A stretch of DNA of 64,000 bases from Acidobacteriota bacterium (GTDB taxonomy: Bacteria > Acidobacteriota > Polarisedimenticolia > Gp22-AA2). This document shows positions 36,528-45,686 of the stretch, piece after piece. Every line of letters starts with the position of its first letter. Position 1 is the stretch's first letter. Where the stretch lies: assembly GCA_003223135.1 (NCBI GenBank), contig QHXX01000021.1, forward strand, positions 127,674 through 191,673, given 5' to 3'. A model generated the notes under the pieces. That model did not search any database, was not told the origin of the DNA, and saw only the letters and a list, made by a program, of their open reading frames with translations. The translations under genes and the position numbers were made by a program.

Positions 36528-37481
36528 CTACACGAACAGCGAGCTCACCGACGAGTTCGTATAAATCCTCTTGATCGCCTCTCCCAGGAGCCCGGCGACC
36601 GAGAGCACCGTGATGCGCCCGGCGCGCCTCTTTTCGTCCTCGATCGGAATGGTGTTGGTGACGACGGTTTGCGCCATCTCCGAGGAGCGGATGCGATCCA
36701 CCGCCGATCCCGAAAGCACCGCGTGTGTGAAGCACCCGTAGACCGCCGGCGCCCCTTTCCGTGTCAGCGCTTGCACGGTGCCGGCCAGCGTCCCCGCCGT
36801 ATCGACGATGTCGTCGACGATCAGACAGGTGCGGCCTTCCACCTCGCCGATGACGTGCATGACCTTGGGCTCATTCCCCTCGCCGCGCCGCTTGTCGATG
36901 ATCGCGAGCGAGGCGTCCAGCCGCTTGGCATAGGCGCGAGCGCGCTCCACGCCGCCGGCATCGGGCGACACGATGACCACGTTCTTGAGCTTCAGGGACT
37001 CCACATGGTCGATCATGACCGGCGCCGCGAACAGATGGTCCACCGGGATGTTGAAGAACCCCTGGATGGCGGGGGCGTGCAGGTCCATGGCGAGGACGCG
37101 ATCCGCGCCGGCCGCCGTCAGGAGGTCCGCGACGAGCTTCGCCGAGATCGGCACACGCGGCTTGTCCTTGCGGTCCTGCCGGGCGTAGCCGTAATATGGC
37201 AGGACGGCCGTGATGCGCGCCGCGGACGACCGCTTGAAGGCGTCCAGCATGATCAGGAGCTCCATCAGGTTCGAATCGGCCGGCGGGCACGTCGGCTGGA
37301 TCACGAACACGTCCATGCCGCGCACGTTCTCCAGGATCTGGCAATAGGCTTCCCCGTCGGCGAAACGGCGGCACTCGGTGCGGCCGAGGGGGATGCCCAG
37401 GACCGCACAGATTTCCCGCGCCAGCGTCGGATGAGCGTTGCCGGTGAACACCTTCAGGCTGTTCATATCGCCCGCGCTCAT
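36528..37481 (-). CDS. prs: Ribose-phosphate pyrophosphokinase
   Basis: A 317-residue PRPP synthase making PRPP from ribose 5-phosphate and ATP. It shows LKVFTGNAHPTLAREICAVLG, FADGE, YARQDRK, the metal-binding VLAMDLHAPAIQGFF and the PRPP loop CLIVDDIVDTAGT. An ATG five codons downstream (37466) is an alternative start. The gene lies between tRNA-Gln and the terminator at 36471; the tRNA-Gln/prs/rplY/pth order recurs in several phyla. Confidence 0.97.
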   Translation of the reverse strand: MSAGDMNSLKVFTGNAHPTLAREICAVLGIPLGRTECRRFADGEAYCQILENVRGMDVFVIQPTCPPADSNLMELLIMLDAFKRSSAARITAVLPYYGYARQDRKDKPRVPISAKLVADLLTAAGADRVLAMDLHAPAIQGFFNIPVDHLFAAPVMIDHVESLKLKNVVIVSPDAGGVERARAYAKRLDASLAIIDKRRGEGNEPKVMHVIGEVEGRTCLIVDDIVDTAGTLAGTVQALTRKGAPAVYGCFTHAVLSGSAVDRIRSSEMAQTVVTNTIPIEDEKRRAGRITVLSVAGLLGEAIKRIYTNSSVSSLFV

Positions 37482-37519
37482 GCGCTTCTGCCCCGCCCTG
37501 CGGCTCCGCTTGCGCCCGG

Positions 37520-37593
37520 TGGTTGGGGCGGGAGGATTCGAACCTCCGGTCCTGGATCCAAAGTCCAGTGTCTTACCACTTGACGACGCCCCA
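37520..37593 (-). tRNA. tRNA-Gln (UUG)
   Basis: On the minus strand a cloverleaf is clear: 7-bp acceptor stem TGGGGCG/CGCCCCA, a D arm, anticodon stem CTGGA/TCCAG with loop CTTTGGA (anticodon TTG), and a T arm with GGTTCGAAT. The 3' CCA is encoded (37522-37520). It lies between prs and spoVG. Confidence 0.95.
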
Positions 37594-37620
37594 ACGGTCC
37601 GCTCCCGATGGCTGTCGGTG

Positions 37621-37986
37621 CTACGCAGGTGTGGAATCGTCCGGGTGGAGAGTGGTGGGCCGCTCGCGGTCGGCCGCGCCTTCGGAACTGTCGTCGGCCT
37701 CCCCGACCGAGACGGATGCTCCGGCGCCGCCCTGTGCGAGGACTTCCCTGTACCTGGCCAGCACCTTGTCCTCGATCTTTCTGCGCGTCTCGTTGTTCAG
37801 GGGGTGGGCAATGTCCCGGAACGTGCCGTTCTTCCGCTTCTTGCTGGGCATCGAGATGAAGAGCCCGTTGTTCCCGTTGATGATTTTGATGTCGCTGACC
37901 ACGAAGCAGTCGTCGATGATGATGGAAACGAACGCCTTCAACTTGTCTTCGTCGACAGGAAAGACCCGGACCTCGGTGATCTCCAT
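37621..37986 (-). CDS. spoVG: SpoVG family RNA/DNA-binding regulator
   Basis: A 121-residue SpoVG homologue. The first ~85 residues match the family closely (MEITEVRVFPVDEDKLKAFV, GLFISMPSKKRKNGTFRDI, HPLNNETR); the rest is an acidic, Ser/Ala-rich tail. SpoVG proteins are small nucleic-acid-binding regulators in sporulators and non-sporulators alike, so it does not imply sporulation. It is downstream of ispE by 36 bp and probably in the same operon. Confidence 0.93.
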   Translation of the reverse strand: MEITEVRVFPVDEDKLKAFVSIIIDDCFVVSDIKIINGNNGLFISMPSKKRKNGTFRDIAHPLNNETRRKIEDKVLARYREVLAQGGAGASVSVGEADDSSEGAADRERPTTLHPDDSTPA

Positions 37987-38022
37987 GGCCGGCGCCTCCC
38001 TTCGATCCTGAAGATCGTTATC

Positions 38023-38916
38023 CTAACCCACGCGTCTGCGGTACTCCTCCCGTCTGAGCGGAACGCATCGCATCGCCCGGAATCCGGTGGCGCGCGCCTC
38101 GGCGTGCGCCCGTTCGATCGCGGCCGGCGCCCTGAAGACGCCGAAGACCGCCGAGCCGCTGCCTGTCATCGCGGCCGCCGCCGCGCCGGCCGCCACCAGG
38201 CGATCCTTGATCGCCCCGATGCGAGGACAGAGGGAGCGCGCGTACGGTTCCAGATCATTCCCCGCGCGCACCCAAGTCTCAACCTCCTCGACGAGGTTGC
38301 CCTTCAGGGTGGGCTTGAAGTCGGCCATCTTACTGATTTTCAAGGCAGGTGTCAACGACGCGGAGGCCGCGGCATAGACCTCGCGCGTGGAGAGAGGCAC
38401 CCCGGGAACGACCAGCAGGATCTCGTAACCTCCCAGATCCTCCAGGGGTTCGACGACCGTTCCGGTCCCGGTCAGGAGGGCCGTGCCGCCGCAAAGGAAG
38501 AATGGCACGTCGGCCCCGATCGTGGCGGCCACGGCCTCGAGGTCCCGGTCGGAAAGGTCGAGGCGCCACATCCGGCGAAGCCCCACGAGGGTCGCCGCGG
38601 CGTCGCTGCTCCCGCCGCCCAGGCCGGCGCCCGCCGGTATCATTTTACGGATCCGGATGTGGACGCCGCGCGGCGATGAGCGCGGCAACGGCAGGGCGGC
38701 GGCCGCCCGCCATGCCAGATTGCCCGGGCCCTCAGGGATGGCCGGGTCGTCCACCTCGAGGGTGATGCCCTCCGACCGGGCCTCGAGGGACAGAGTGTCG
38801 TGCAGGCTGACGGTCTGAACCGCGGTCTCGATGTCGTGAAAGCCATCGGTCCTCGTGCCGATGATCTTCAGGCAGAGGTTGATCTTCGCGTAGGCGGGGA
38901 GGTCCAGCCGGCTCAG
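38023..38916 (-). CDS. ispE: 4-diphosphocytidyl-2-C-methyl-D-erythritol kinase IspE (apparent CTG start)
   Basis: A GHMP kinase of the MEP isoprenoid pathway, about 297 residues. Motifs: PAYAKINLCLKI near the N-terminus, PAGAGLGGGSSDAAATLVGL (ATP loop) and AMTGSGSAVFGVF. The frame is open far upstream but contains no ATG, GTG or TTG near the conserved N-terminus. The best start is CTG at 38916-38914, which overlaps the upstream lolB-like stop as CTGA, the same geometry as the ATGA/GTGA junctions elsewhere here; a second CTG lies three codons on. The enzyme itself is certain; the exact start is not. Confidence 0.92.
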   Translation of the reverse strand: MSRLDLPAYAKINLCLKIIGTRTDGFHDIETAVQTVSLHDTLSLEARSEGITLEVDDPAIPEGPGNLAWRAAAALPLPRSSPRGVHIRIRKMIPAGAGLGGGSSDAAATLVGLRRMWRLDLSDRDLEAVAATIGADVPFFLCGGTALLTGTGTVVEPLEDLGGYEILLVVPGVPLSTREVYAAASASLTPALKISKMADFKPTLKGNLVEEVETWVRAGNDLEPYARSLCPRIGAIKDRLVAAGAAAAAMTGSGSAVFGVFRAPAAIERAHAEARATGFRAMRCVPLRREEYRRRVG

Positions 38917-39764
38917 TTCGCGGGGTGGGACTCCGCCCCCGGAAGACCCGGGCCGGCCGGAAAGAGGGAGAGCGTCGTGCTTTCGAACCCCTCCGGGATC
39001 TCCGGCGTGAAAATCGCTTCGGGGACGTCGCTGCCCCACGGTCCCTCCACGGCGGAGAGCTGAATGAGGGTCGCCTTGCCCGACAGACGCAGCCGCACCT
39101 GCCTGGGCCAGCGAGGGCCGAGGCCCTTGTCGTAACCGCCGTAGTCGGCCTCGAGAATGATAGCACCGCTGATCCCCTCGCTCACCGTCGCCGACAGGAG
39201 CGTGCCACCGCGATCCTCGCAGCGGGCCTGGTACCGGACGTCTGCCGGGGGGCAGCTGACCTCGTACCAGGAGAGCGTGCGCCCGAACGTGGCCGCCGGG
39301 CGGGTCATGACCTCGACGCGCATCGATTCCTCTGTGCACATCGGGCGCCCCGTCAGGAGCGCAATCAGGCCGGGTGCCTCGAGAGGCACGCCCAGGAACC
39401 TTTCGATCGCCTTCGCCGAGGGCCCGGCCTGCTCGTAGACCCGCTGGGCGGGCAGGAGCGCCAGGGTCGTATCGGGCGTGGCCGTCACGACGAGCCATGG
39501 TCCGCCCGAAGGACCGAAGAACTCGAGACGCGCGCGATCGGGCGGCAGAATCGCGACCGCCAGGCGGAAGCGGCCCTTGCCTTTGGGTCCTTCCGATTCG
39601 CCCCGAAACAAGGCCCGATATCCCCGGGCGGCCGGCGAGGGGTACGGGTTCCGGGTGCCGGCCGGATGGACGCCGGCGCAGGCACAGACGAGCAGGACCT
39701 GCGCCGCCAGGCCGAACGCGAAGAGGCGCCTCCGCTGTTGTTGTGACCGGGGCACGCCGATCAC
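38913..39764 (-). CDS. LolB-like/DUF4292 outer-membrane lipoprotein
   Basis: A 283-residue protein with a signal sequence and a lipobox-like VCAC (Cys near residue 30). The middle has the DUF4292/LolB-like sequence (FFGPSGGPWLVVTATPDT, LLPAQRVYEQAGPS) and an overall beta-rich fold suited to an unclosed barrel. LolB genes often sit next to ispE, as here, so a role in lipoprotein insertion at the outer membrane is likely but inferred. The GTG start at 39764 overlaps the TPR gene stop (GTGA). Confidence 0.75.
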   Translation of the reverse strand: MIGVPRSQQQRRRLFAFGLAAQVLLVCACAGVHPAGTRNPYPSPAARGYRALFRGESEGPKGKGRFRLAVAILPPDRARLEFFGPSGGPWLVVTATPDTTLALLPAQRVYEQAGPSAKAIERFLGVPLEAPGLIALLTGRPMCTEESMRVEVMTRPAATFGRTLSWYEVSCPPADVRYQARCEDRGGTLLSATVSEGISGAIILEADYGGYDKGLGPRWPRQVRLRLSGKATLIQLSAVEGPWGSDVPEAIFTPEIPEGFESTTLSLFPAGPGLPGAESHPAN

Positions 39765-41520
39765 GGCGTGACCTTCTGGCCTGTCTGGACCTTCAGGATT
39801 TTTTTGCGCACCCGGTCTGACTCTTCGTGTCCGCGTTGCAGCGCAGCCTCCCACTCGCGGAGCGCCTCCTCCGCGCGACCGATCCGGATCAGGAGGTCTC
39901 CCAGATGCTCGCGGATCGTCGGGTCGGCCTCGTCGGCGGCGAGCGCCGCGCGCAGGCTCTTCTCGGAATCGTCGTACAGGGCCAGCTTGAACTGCACCCA
40001 CCCAAGACTGTCGAGGTAGGCCGCGTTCTGCGGGTCGAGCGCCAGGGCGCGCTGCACGTAGCCCATCGCTTCTCGAAGCCTCACACCGCGATCGGCCAGC
40101 ATGTAGCCAAGGTAGTTGAGAGCCATCGCGTTCTTAGGGTTGATCTGAATCGAGCGGTACAGGAGGCGCTCGGCCTCGACCGCGCGGCCCTGTCGCTCCA
40201 GGGACGCGCCCCGCGCGAACAGGAGGGCGTCGTCCTCCGGATGCCGGCGCGTGCCTTCCTTCAAGAAGGATTCGGCCAGAGGGTAATGCTTCTGGCGCAG
40301 GAGCGCCTCCGACACGCGCGCATACGCCTCGGAAGTGCCGCCCGCGTCCCGCAACAGCCCCTTCGTGAACGATCCGATGGCCGCGGCGTACTGGCGTCCG
40401 TCCATCTGCAGGAGGCCGATCTGCGAATAGGCCAGCGCCAGGATGGAGGACTCACGCTCGGTCACCGCTCCTCGGCCGCTGGCAAGATCGATGATCTCCT
40501 GGTAACCCTTGAGGGCCTGCGCCGCGGACCCCTCTTTCTGCTGCACGCGGGCGCGGTGGAAACGCGCCTCCAGATTTCCCGGTTCCTTCTCGAGCAGACG
40601 ATCGTAGGTCTCGAGCGCTCCCTTGACGTCGCCCGCGCCCTCGTAGGCCTGGGCGAGGGGCAGAAGACCGCGTGTGTCCGCCGGGTCGATCGCCTGCGCC
40701 TGCAGGAGCGCACGCATCGCCTCTTTGTAGCGGCCCGCAAGGAGGTGCAGCGTGCCGATGCGAGTGCGCACGTACGGCGATTCGGTATTTGCGTCGAGGA
40801 CCATCCCGTAGACCGCAATCGCTTCGTCGTACTTCTTCTCGAACTCCAGGAGGGAGGCCAGCGCGTCGGCGGCCTCGAGGTTTCCCGGAGCCCGGACGAC
40901 GACCTGGCGCAACACGGTCTCCGCTTCGGGGTAGCGCCCGGTGCGGGCGAACACTTTGCCGAGGAGGAGCGACAGCGGCCCGTCGAGCGCGCGCTTGCGG
41001 GCGAACTCCACGAGAAGCTCCCCCGCCTCTTTGAGGCGTCCTGTGTGGTAGTAAAGCTCCGCAAGAGCCCGGCAGGCATCCTGGTCCGCGGGGTCGGCCC
41101 GCAAGGCGGCGCGGTATTGCTCGATGGCCAGCGCAATCTGGGCATCGGAATCGGTCCCTTCACGCGCCCTGCTCAGATGGATGTCGCCCAGGAGGCGATG
41201 AGCGTCCCCCATGTCCGGATTGGAGGCAGCCACCCTCTCGGCCAGAACGGCGGCCCCTGCAAAATCATTCAAGGAAAACCGCAACTGGGCCAGCTCCATG
41301 AGGAGCGACGGCGAGGAGTCCCTCGCCACTGCGTGCTCCATCTGCTCGAGCGCGTGCAGGTAGTCCCGCTCCATGATGAGCTGTTGCGCCAGCGAGTAGT
41401 GGTAGTAGGCCTCCGGCCGCACCGGGTCCCTGCCTGGCAAATCGGCGGCCGCAAAGACAGCACCGCCGAAAGGCGCGACAAGCGCCAGCGCGACGGCCGC
41501 CCGGAGCGACCGGGCGTCGG

Positions 41521-41524
<4 letters not shown>
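39761..41524 (-). CDS. Exported TPR-repeat protein
   Basis: A 587-residue protein with an N-terminal signal sequence (residues ~6-27, ending VFAAAD) and at least ten tandem TPR units filling most of residues 35-575, for example ALAIEQYRAALRADPADQDA, AIDPADTRGLLPLAQAYEGA and LALDPQNAAYLDSLGWVQF. It is probably periplasmic or outer-membrane associated. The ATG at 41524 overlaps the kinase stop (ATGA). Its place between a Ser/Thr kinase and a LolB-like lipoprotein suggests an envelope scaffold role, which is inference. Confidence 0.85.
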
Positions 41525-43083
<1,559 letters not shown>

Positions 43084-43127
43084 ACCCCGCGCGCCCTTCG
43101 GAGCAGGCCGCGGGCCTGCGCCTCATT

Positions 43128-43156
43128 AATATAGGACCCCCTTCCGGGATCGTCCA
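43128..43156 (-). promoter_or_regulatory. Probable sigma-70 promoter of the kinase-lolB-ispE operon
   Basis: On the minus strand TGGACG (43156-43151) and TATATT (43133-43128) are 17 bp apart, giving a transcript start about 38 nt before the GTG at 43083. Both hexamers are imperfect. Confidence 0.5.
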
Positions 43157-43215
43157 GAAAGGAAAGGGTGTGCGGGGGAAGCGGCCGGGGGGCACCCGGA
43201 GGTCCAAAAAATGCT

Positions 43216-44388
43216 TCAGGCGGCCTTGCGCTCGGCCGAAAGCGCCTGACCGCGCAGGTAGTCGATGGCCTTTTTCTGCTGCGGGTCCCCGTCATCCGTC
43301 AGGCGACCGTCGATCGGCACGTCCGGCTGGATCCCCTGGCCATGCCATTCCTTCCCCGCCGGGGACAGGTACTTGCCGGTGGCCAGATAGAGGCCGTCGC
43401 CGTGTTGGAGCGGCAGGAGCCTGCGAACCGCCCCATCACCCCAGGTGCGCTGCCCGAGAATCGACGCGCCGAGATCGTCACGCAGGGCGGCCGCCAGGAC
43501 CTCGCAGACCCCGGCGGTCCCCGTATCGGTCAGTATCGCCACCGGACCGCTCCACGCGAGGCGGCGCCCGTCGGCCTTGAAGGACCTGTCCCCCTCGTAT
43601 CGGTCGGTCATGGTGACGATGCGGCCTTCGGACACGAACAGGCTGGCGGCGCCGATCCCCTCCGCCAGGGCGTCCGAGGCGCACCCCCGGAGGTCGAGGA
43701 GCAGGCGCGTGGCTCCCCGCTTCTTCAGGGACGCGATCGCCTGGTCCATCCGCCGGGCGTCGCCCTCGCGAAGACCGGCGATCTGCACCACGCCGACGTC
43801 ACCCGGCTGGAGGACGGGGGCAGGTGAGGGCGGCGAGAGGACCCTCCGGATCAATGAGACCGTCCTGCGCCCCGCCGAATCAATCGGACTGAGATTGATG
43901 GTCGTCTTGCTTCCCGGCTTGCCGGACAATGCTTGCGTCGCTTCCCAGATTCCGAGCTGTCGCGTCGAGCGGCCGTCGATCGTCACCAGGACGTCCCCGG
44001 TCTGGAGGCCTGCCTCCCCCGCGGGAGAGCCCGCCGCCACCGAAACGACGATGATGTAGCCGCGCCTCTTCGAAAGGGTCAGTCCCACACCCGCCGGTCC
44101 ATTGTTCTCTCCCCTGTAGGCCCGCTCGTAGCGCGCCGGGGCGAGGTACTCATTCGCCGGATCGAGGGACTCCAGCATTCCGCGGTAGGCCCCTTCCATG
44201 AGCACATCGAGCTGCACCGGCTGCACGTAGTTGTGGACGATCAGGTACAGCGCCTCGTTGAACAGCTTGAGATAGCTGTAAGTACCCTCGACCGCGACGA
44301 CGCGTCCGATCATCGCCCCGGACACGGTGAACAGGACCAGTGCCGTGGAGAGGACCAGCATCAGCTTTCTGTCCGACGTCACCTTCAT
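43216..44388 (-). CDS. CtpA-type S41 peptidase homologue lacking catalytic Ser and Lys
   Basis: A 390-residue exported or anchored protein: membrane segment at ~9-32, N-terminal helical domain (YSYLKLFNEALYLIVHNYV, LDPANEYL), PDZ domain ~95-185, then an S41 peptidase fold. In active C-terminal processing proteases the catalytic Ser lies in G-T/S-A-S-A-S-E and the Lys in TFGKG. Here these read GTAGVCE (residues 290-296) and TWGDG (315-319): the Ser is Gly293 and the Lys is Asp318. It is therefore predicted to be a pseudoprotease. The ATG at 44388 has GGAGG upstream; it follows the envC-like gene by 14 bp. Confidence 0.9.
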   Translation of the reverse strand: MKVTSDRKLMLVLSTALVLFTVSGAMIGRVVAVEGTYSYLKLFNEALYLIVHNYVQPVQLDVLMEGAYRGMLESLDPANEYLAPARYERAYRGENNGPAGVGLTLSKRRGYIIVVSVAAGSPAGEAGLQTGDVLVTIDGRSTRQLGIWEATQALSGKPGSKTTINLSPIDSAGRRTVSLIRRVLSPPSPAPVLQPGDVGVVQIAGLREGDARRMDQAIASLKKRGATRLLLDLRGCASDALAEGIGAASLFVSEGRIVTMTDRYEGDRSFKADGRRLAWSGPVAILTDTGTAGVCEVLAAALRDDLGASILGQRTWGDGAVRRLLPLQHGDGLYLATGKYLSPAGKEWHGQGIQPDVPIDGRLTDDGDPQQKKAIDYLRGQALSAERKAA

Positions 44389-44402
44389 GTCGCCTCCAAC
44401 CC

Positions 44403-45686
44403 TCACGGGATCTTGCGCGTTTGCCTCTGATCGCGGAGCGTCGCGCGCCTGCGCTCGGCCAGGGCGCCGGGCGCCCCGCGCAGCCACCGCGCCGGATCCT
44501 CCGCCTTTCCGTCGTGCCGTATCTCGAAGTAGAGCCCCGGCTCGTCGAACGACCCGCCCTGCCCGGACCGCGCGATGACGTCGCCCCTCGTGACGTCCTG
44601 ACCGTTCAGGACCAGCCGCTCGTCCACGTGCCCGTAAATTGAAAGGTAGGAATCCCCGTGGTCGATCACGACCATCTGGCCGTACCCCTTGAACCAGTCG
44701 CTGAAGATCACCCGCCCGTCGAACACGGCGCGCACGTTCTGGCCTGGCGAGGCGGCGATGTCGATACCCGGGTGCGGCACCTCCGTGCTGAACCGCGGGT
44801 GTTTCACGTTTCCGAACGGGACCGCGAGCCGTCCCCTGGCCGGCCAGTCGAGATGCCCGCGGTAGCGGGCGAAGCCGAGCGACGGGACCGCCTCTGCCGG
44901 GCCCGAGCGCGCGAGACGATCCAAGAGGGCGCGGATCTCCCCCTCGACCTGGACCAGCTCGCCAAGGAGGGCTCGCTGGGACGCCTGCTCCCTTTGCAGG
45001 CTCGCGAGGACGGCGCCCTTGCGCTCGTGCACACCGCGCAGCTCGCGCGCCTTGCCCTCGAGCGACGCCTGCAGCTCGCGCAGCCGCTCGCCACGCGACC
45101 GCAGCTCGGCGAGGACCGCGACCAGCCTGTCGCGATCGGCCCGGTACATGTCGATGCGCCCGGCCTCGCCGAGGCTCACGGCCTCGATGGCCCGGTACCC
45201 TGAGGCCACCTGCGCCGGCGACGAGGCTGCCGTCACGACGCGCAGATACCGCGCCGGCCCGATCTTATATGTCTCCCGCAGGTAGTCGCGCAGACCGCTT
45301 TCGGTCTGCGCCAGCCGCGCCTCGAGCGCTTCCGCCTCCCGGCGCGCGGAGCGCTCTCCCTCCGCGGCGGCGCGGACCTCGCCGCGCAACGACTCCGACT
45401 CGCGCCGGAGCAGCGCCATCCGAAGGTCCAGCTCTTCCATGGCGTCGAGGACGGAACCCGCCGACGTCTCACCTTGCTCCAGACGGCGGCGCAGGTCCTC
45501 GATCTCGTAATGGACCCTTTGCAGGCGCGCTTCCTCCTCCTGCCGGCGCGTCTGCCGTTGGCCGGAGTCGTCCGCCGCCCCGGCGCGCGTCTCGCGCGGC
45601 GCGGCCGAGCAGACGGCCAGGAGCGCCAGCCCGGCCGCGGCGCCGCGCGCCCGTCTTCGGATCTCAGCGCAGGAGCGACCGTCCAT
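44403..45686 (-). CDS. EnvC-like LytM/M23 murein hydrolase activator
   Basis: A 427-residue exported protein: signal sequence (~14-35), long coiled coil (~45-265) and a C-terminal LytM/M23 domain (~290-405). The domain keeps PHPGIDIA and YGHVDE, but the last zinc-ligand motif, usually HFEIR, is LYFEIRH, as in the non-catalytic activator EnvC. I therefore favour an amidase activator used in septal cell-wall splitting rather than an endopeptidase. It overlaps the preceding phosphodiesterase-like gene by 23 bp and precedes the ctpA homologue, a common pairing. Confidence 0.85.
   Translation of the reverse strand: MDGRSCAEIRRRARGAAAGLALLAVCSAAPRETRAGAADDSGQRQTRRQEEEARLQRVHYEIEDLRRRLEQGETSAGSVLDAMEELDLRMALLRRESESLRGEVRAAAEGERSARREAEALEARLAQTESGLRDYLRETYKIGPARYLRVVTAASSPAQVASGYRAIEAVSLGEAGRIDMYRADRDRLVAVLAELRSRGERLRELQASLEGKARELRGVHERKGAVLASLQREQASQRALLGELVQVEGEIRALLDRLARSGPAEAVPSLGFARYRGHLDWPARGRLAVPFGNVKHPRFSTEVPHPGIDIAASPGQNVRAVFDGRVIFSDWFKGYGQMVVIDHGDSYLSIYGHVDERLVLNGQDVTRGDVIARSGQGGSFDEPGLYFEIRHDGKAEDPARWLRGAPGALAERRRATLRDQRQTRKIP

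Noticed and set aside
37621-37986. spoVG as evidence for sporulation
   Set aside because: SpoVG is common in non-sporulating bacteria and no other sporulation gene is present.
43084-43215. Terminator after the ctpA homologue (run of T on the minus strand at 43206-43211)
   Set aside because: No stable stem directly precedes the T run; the GC hairpin nearby is on the wrong side.
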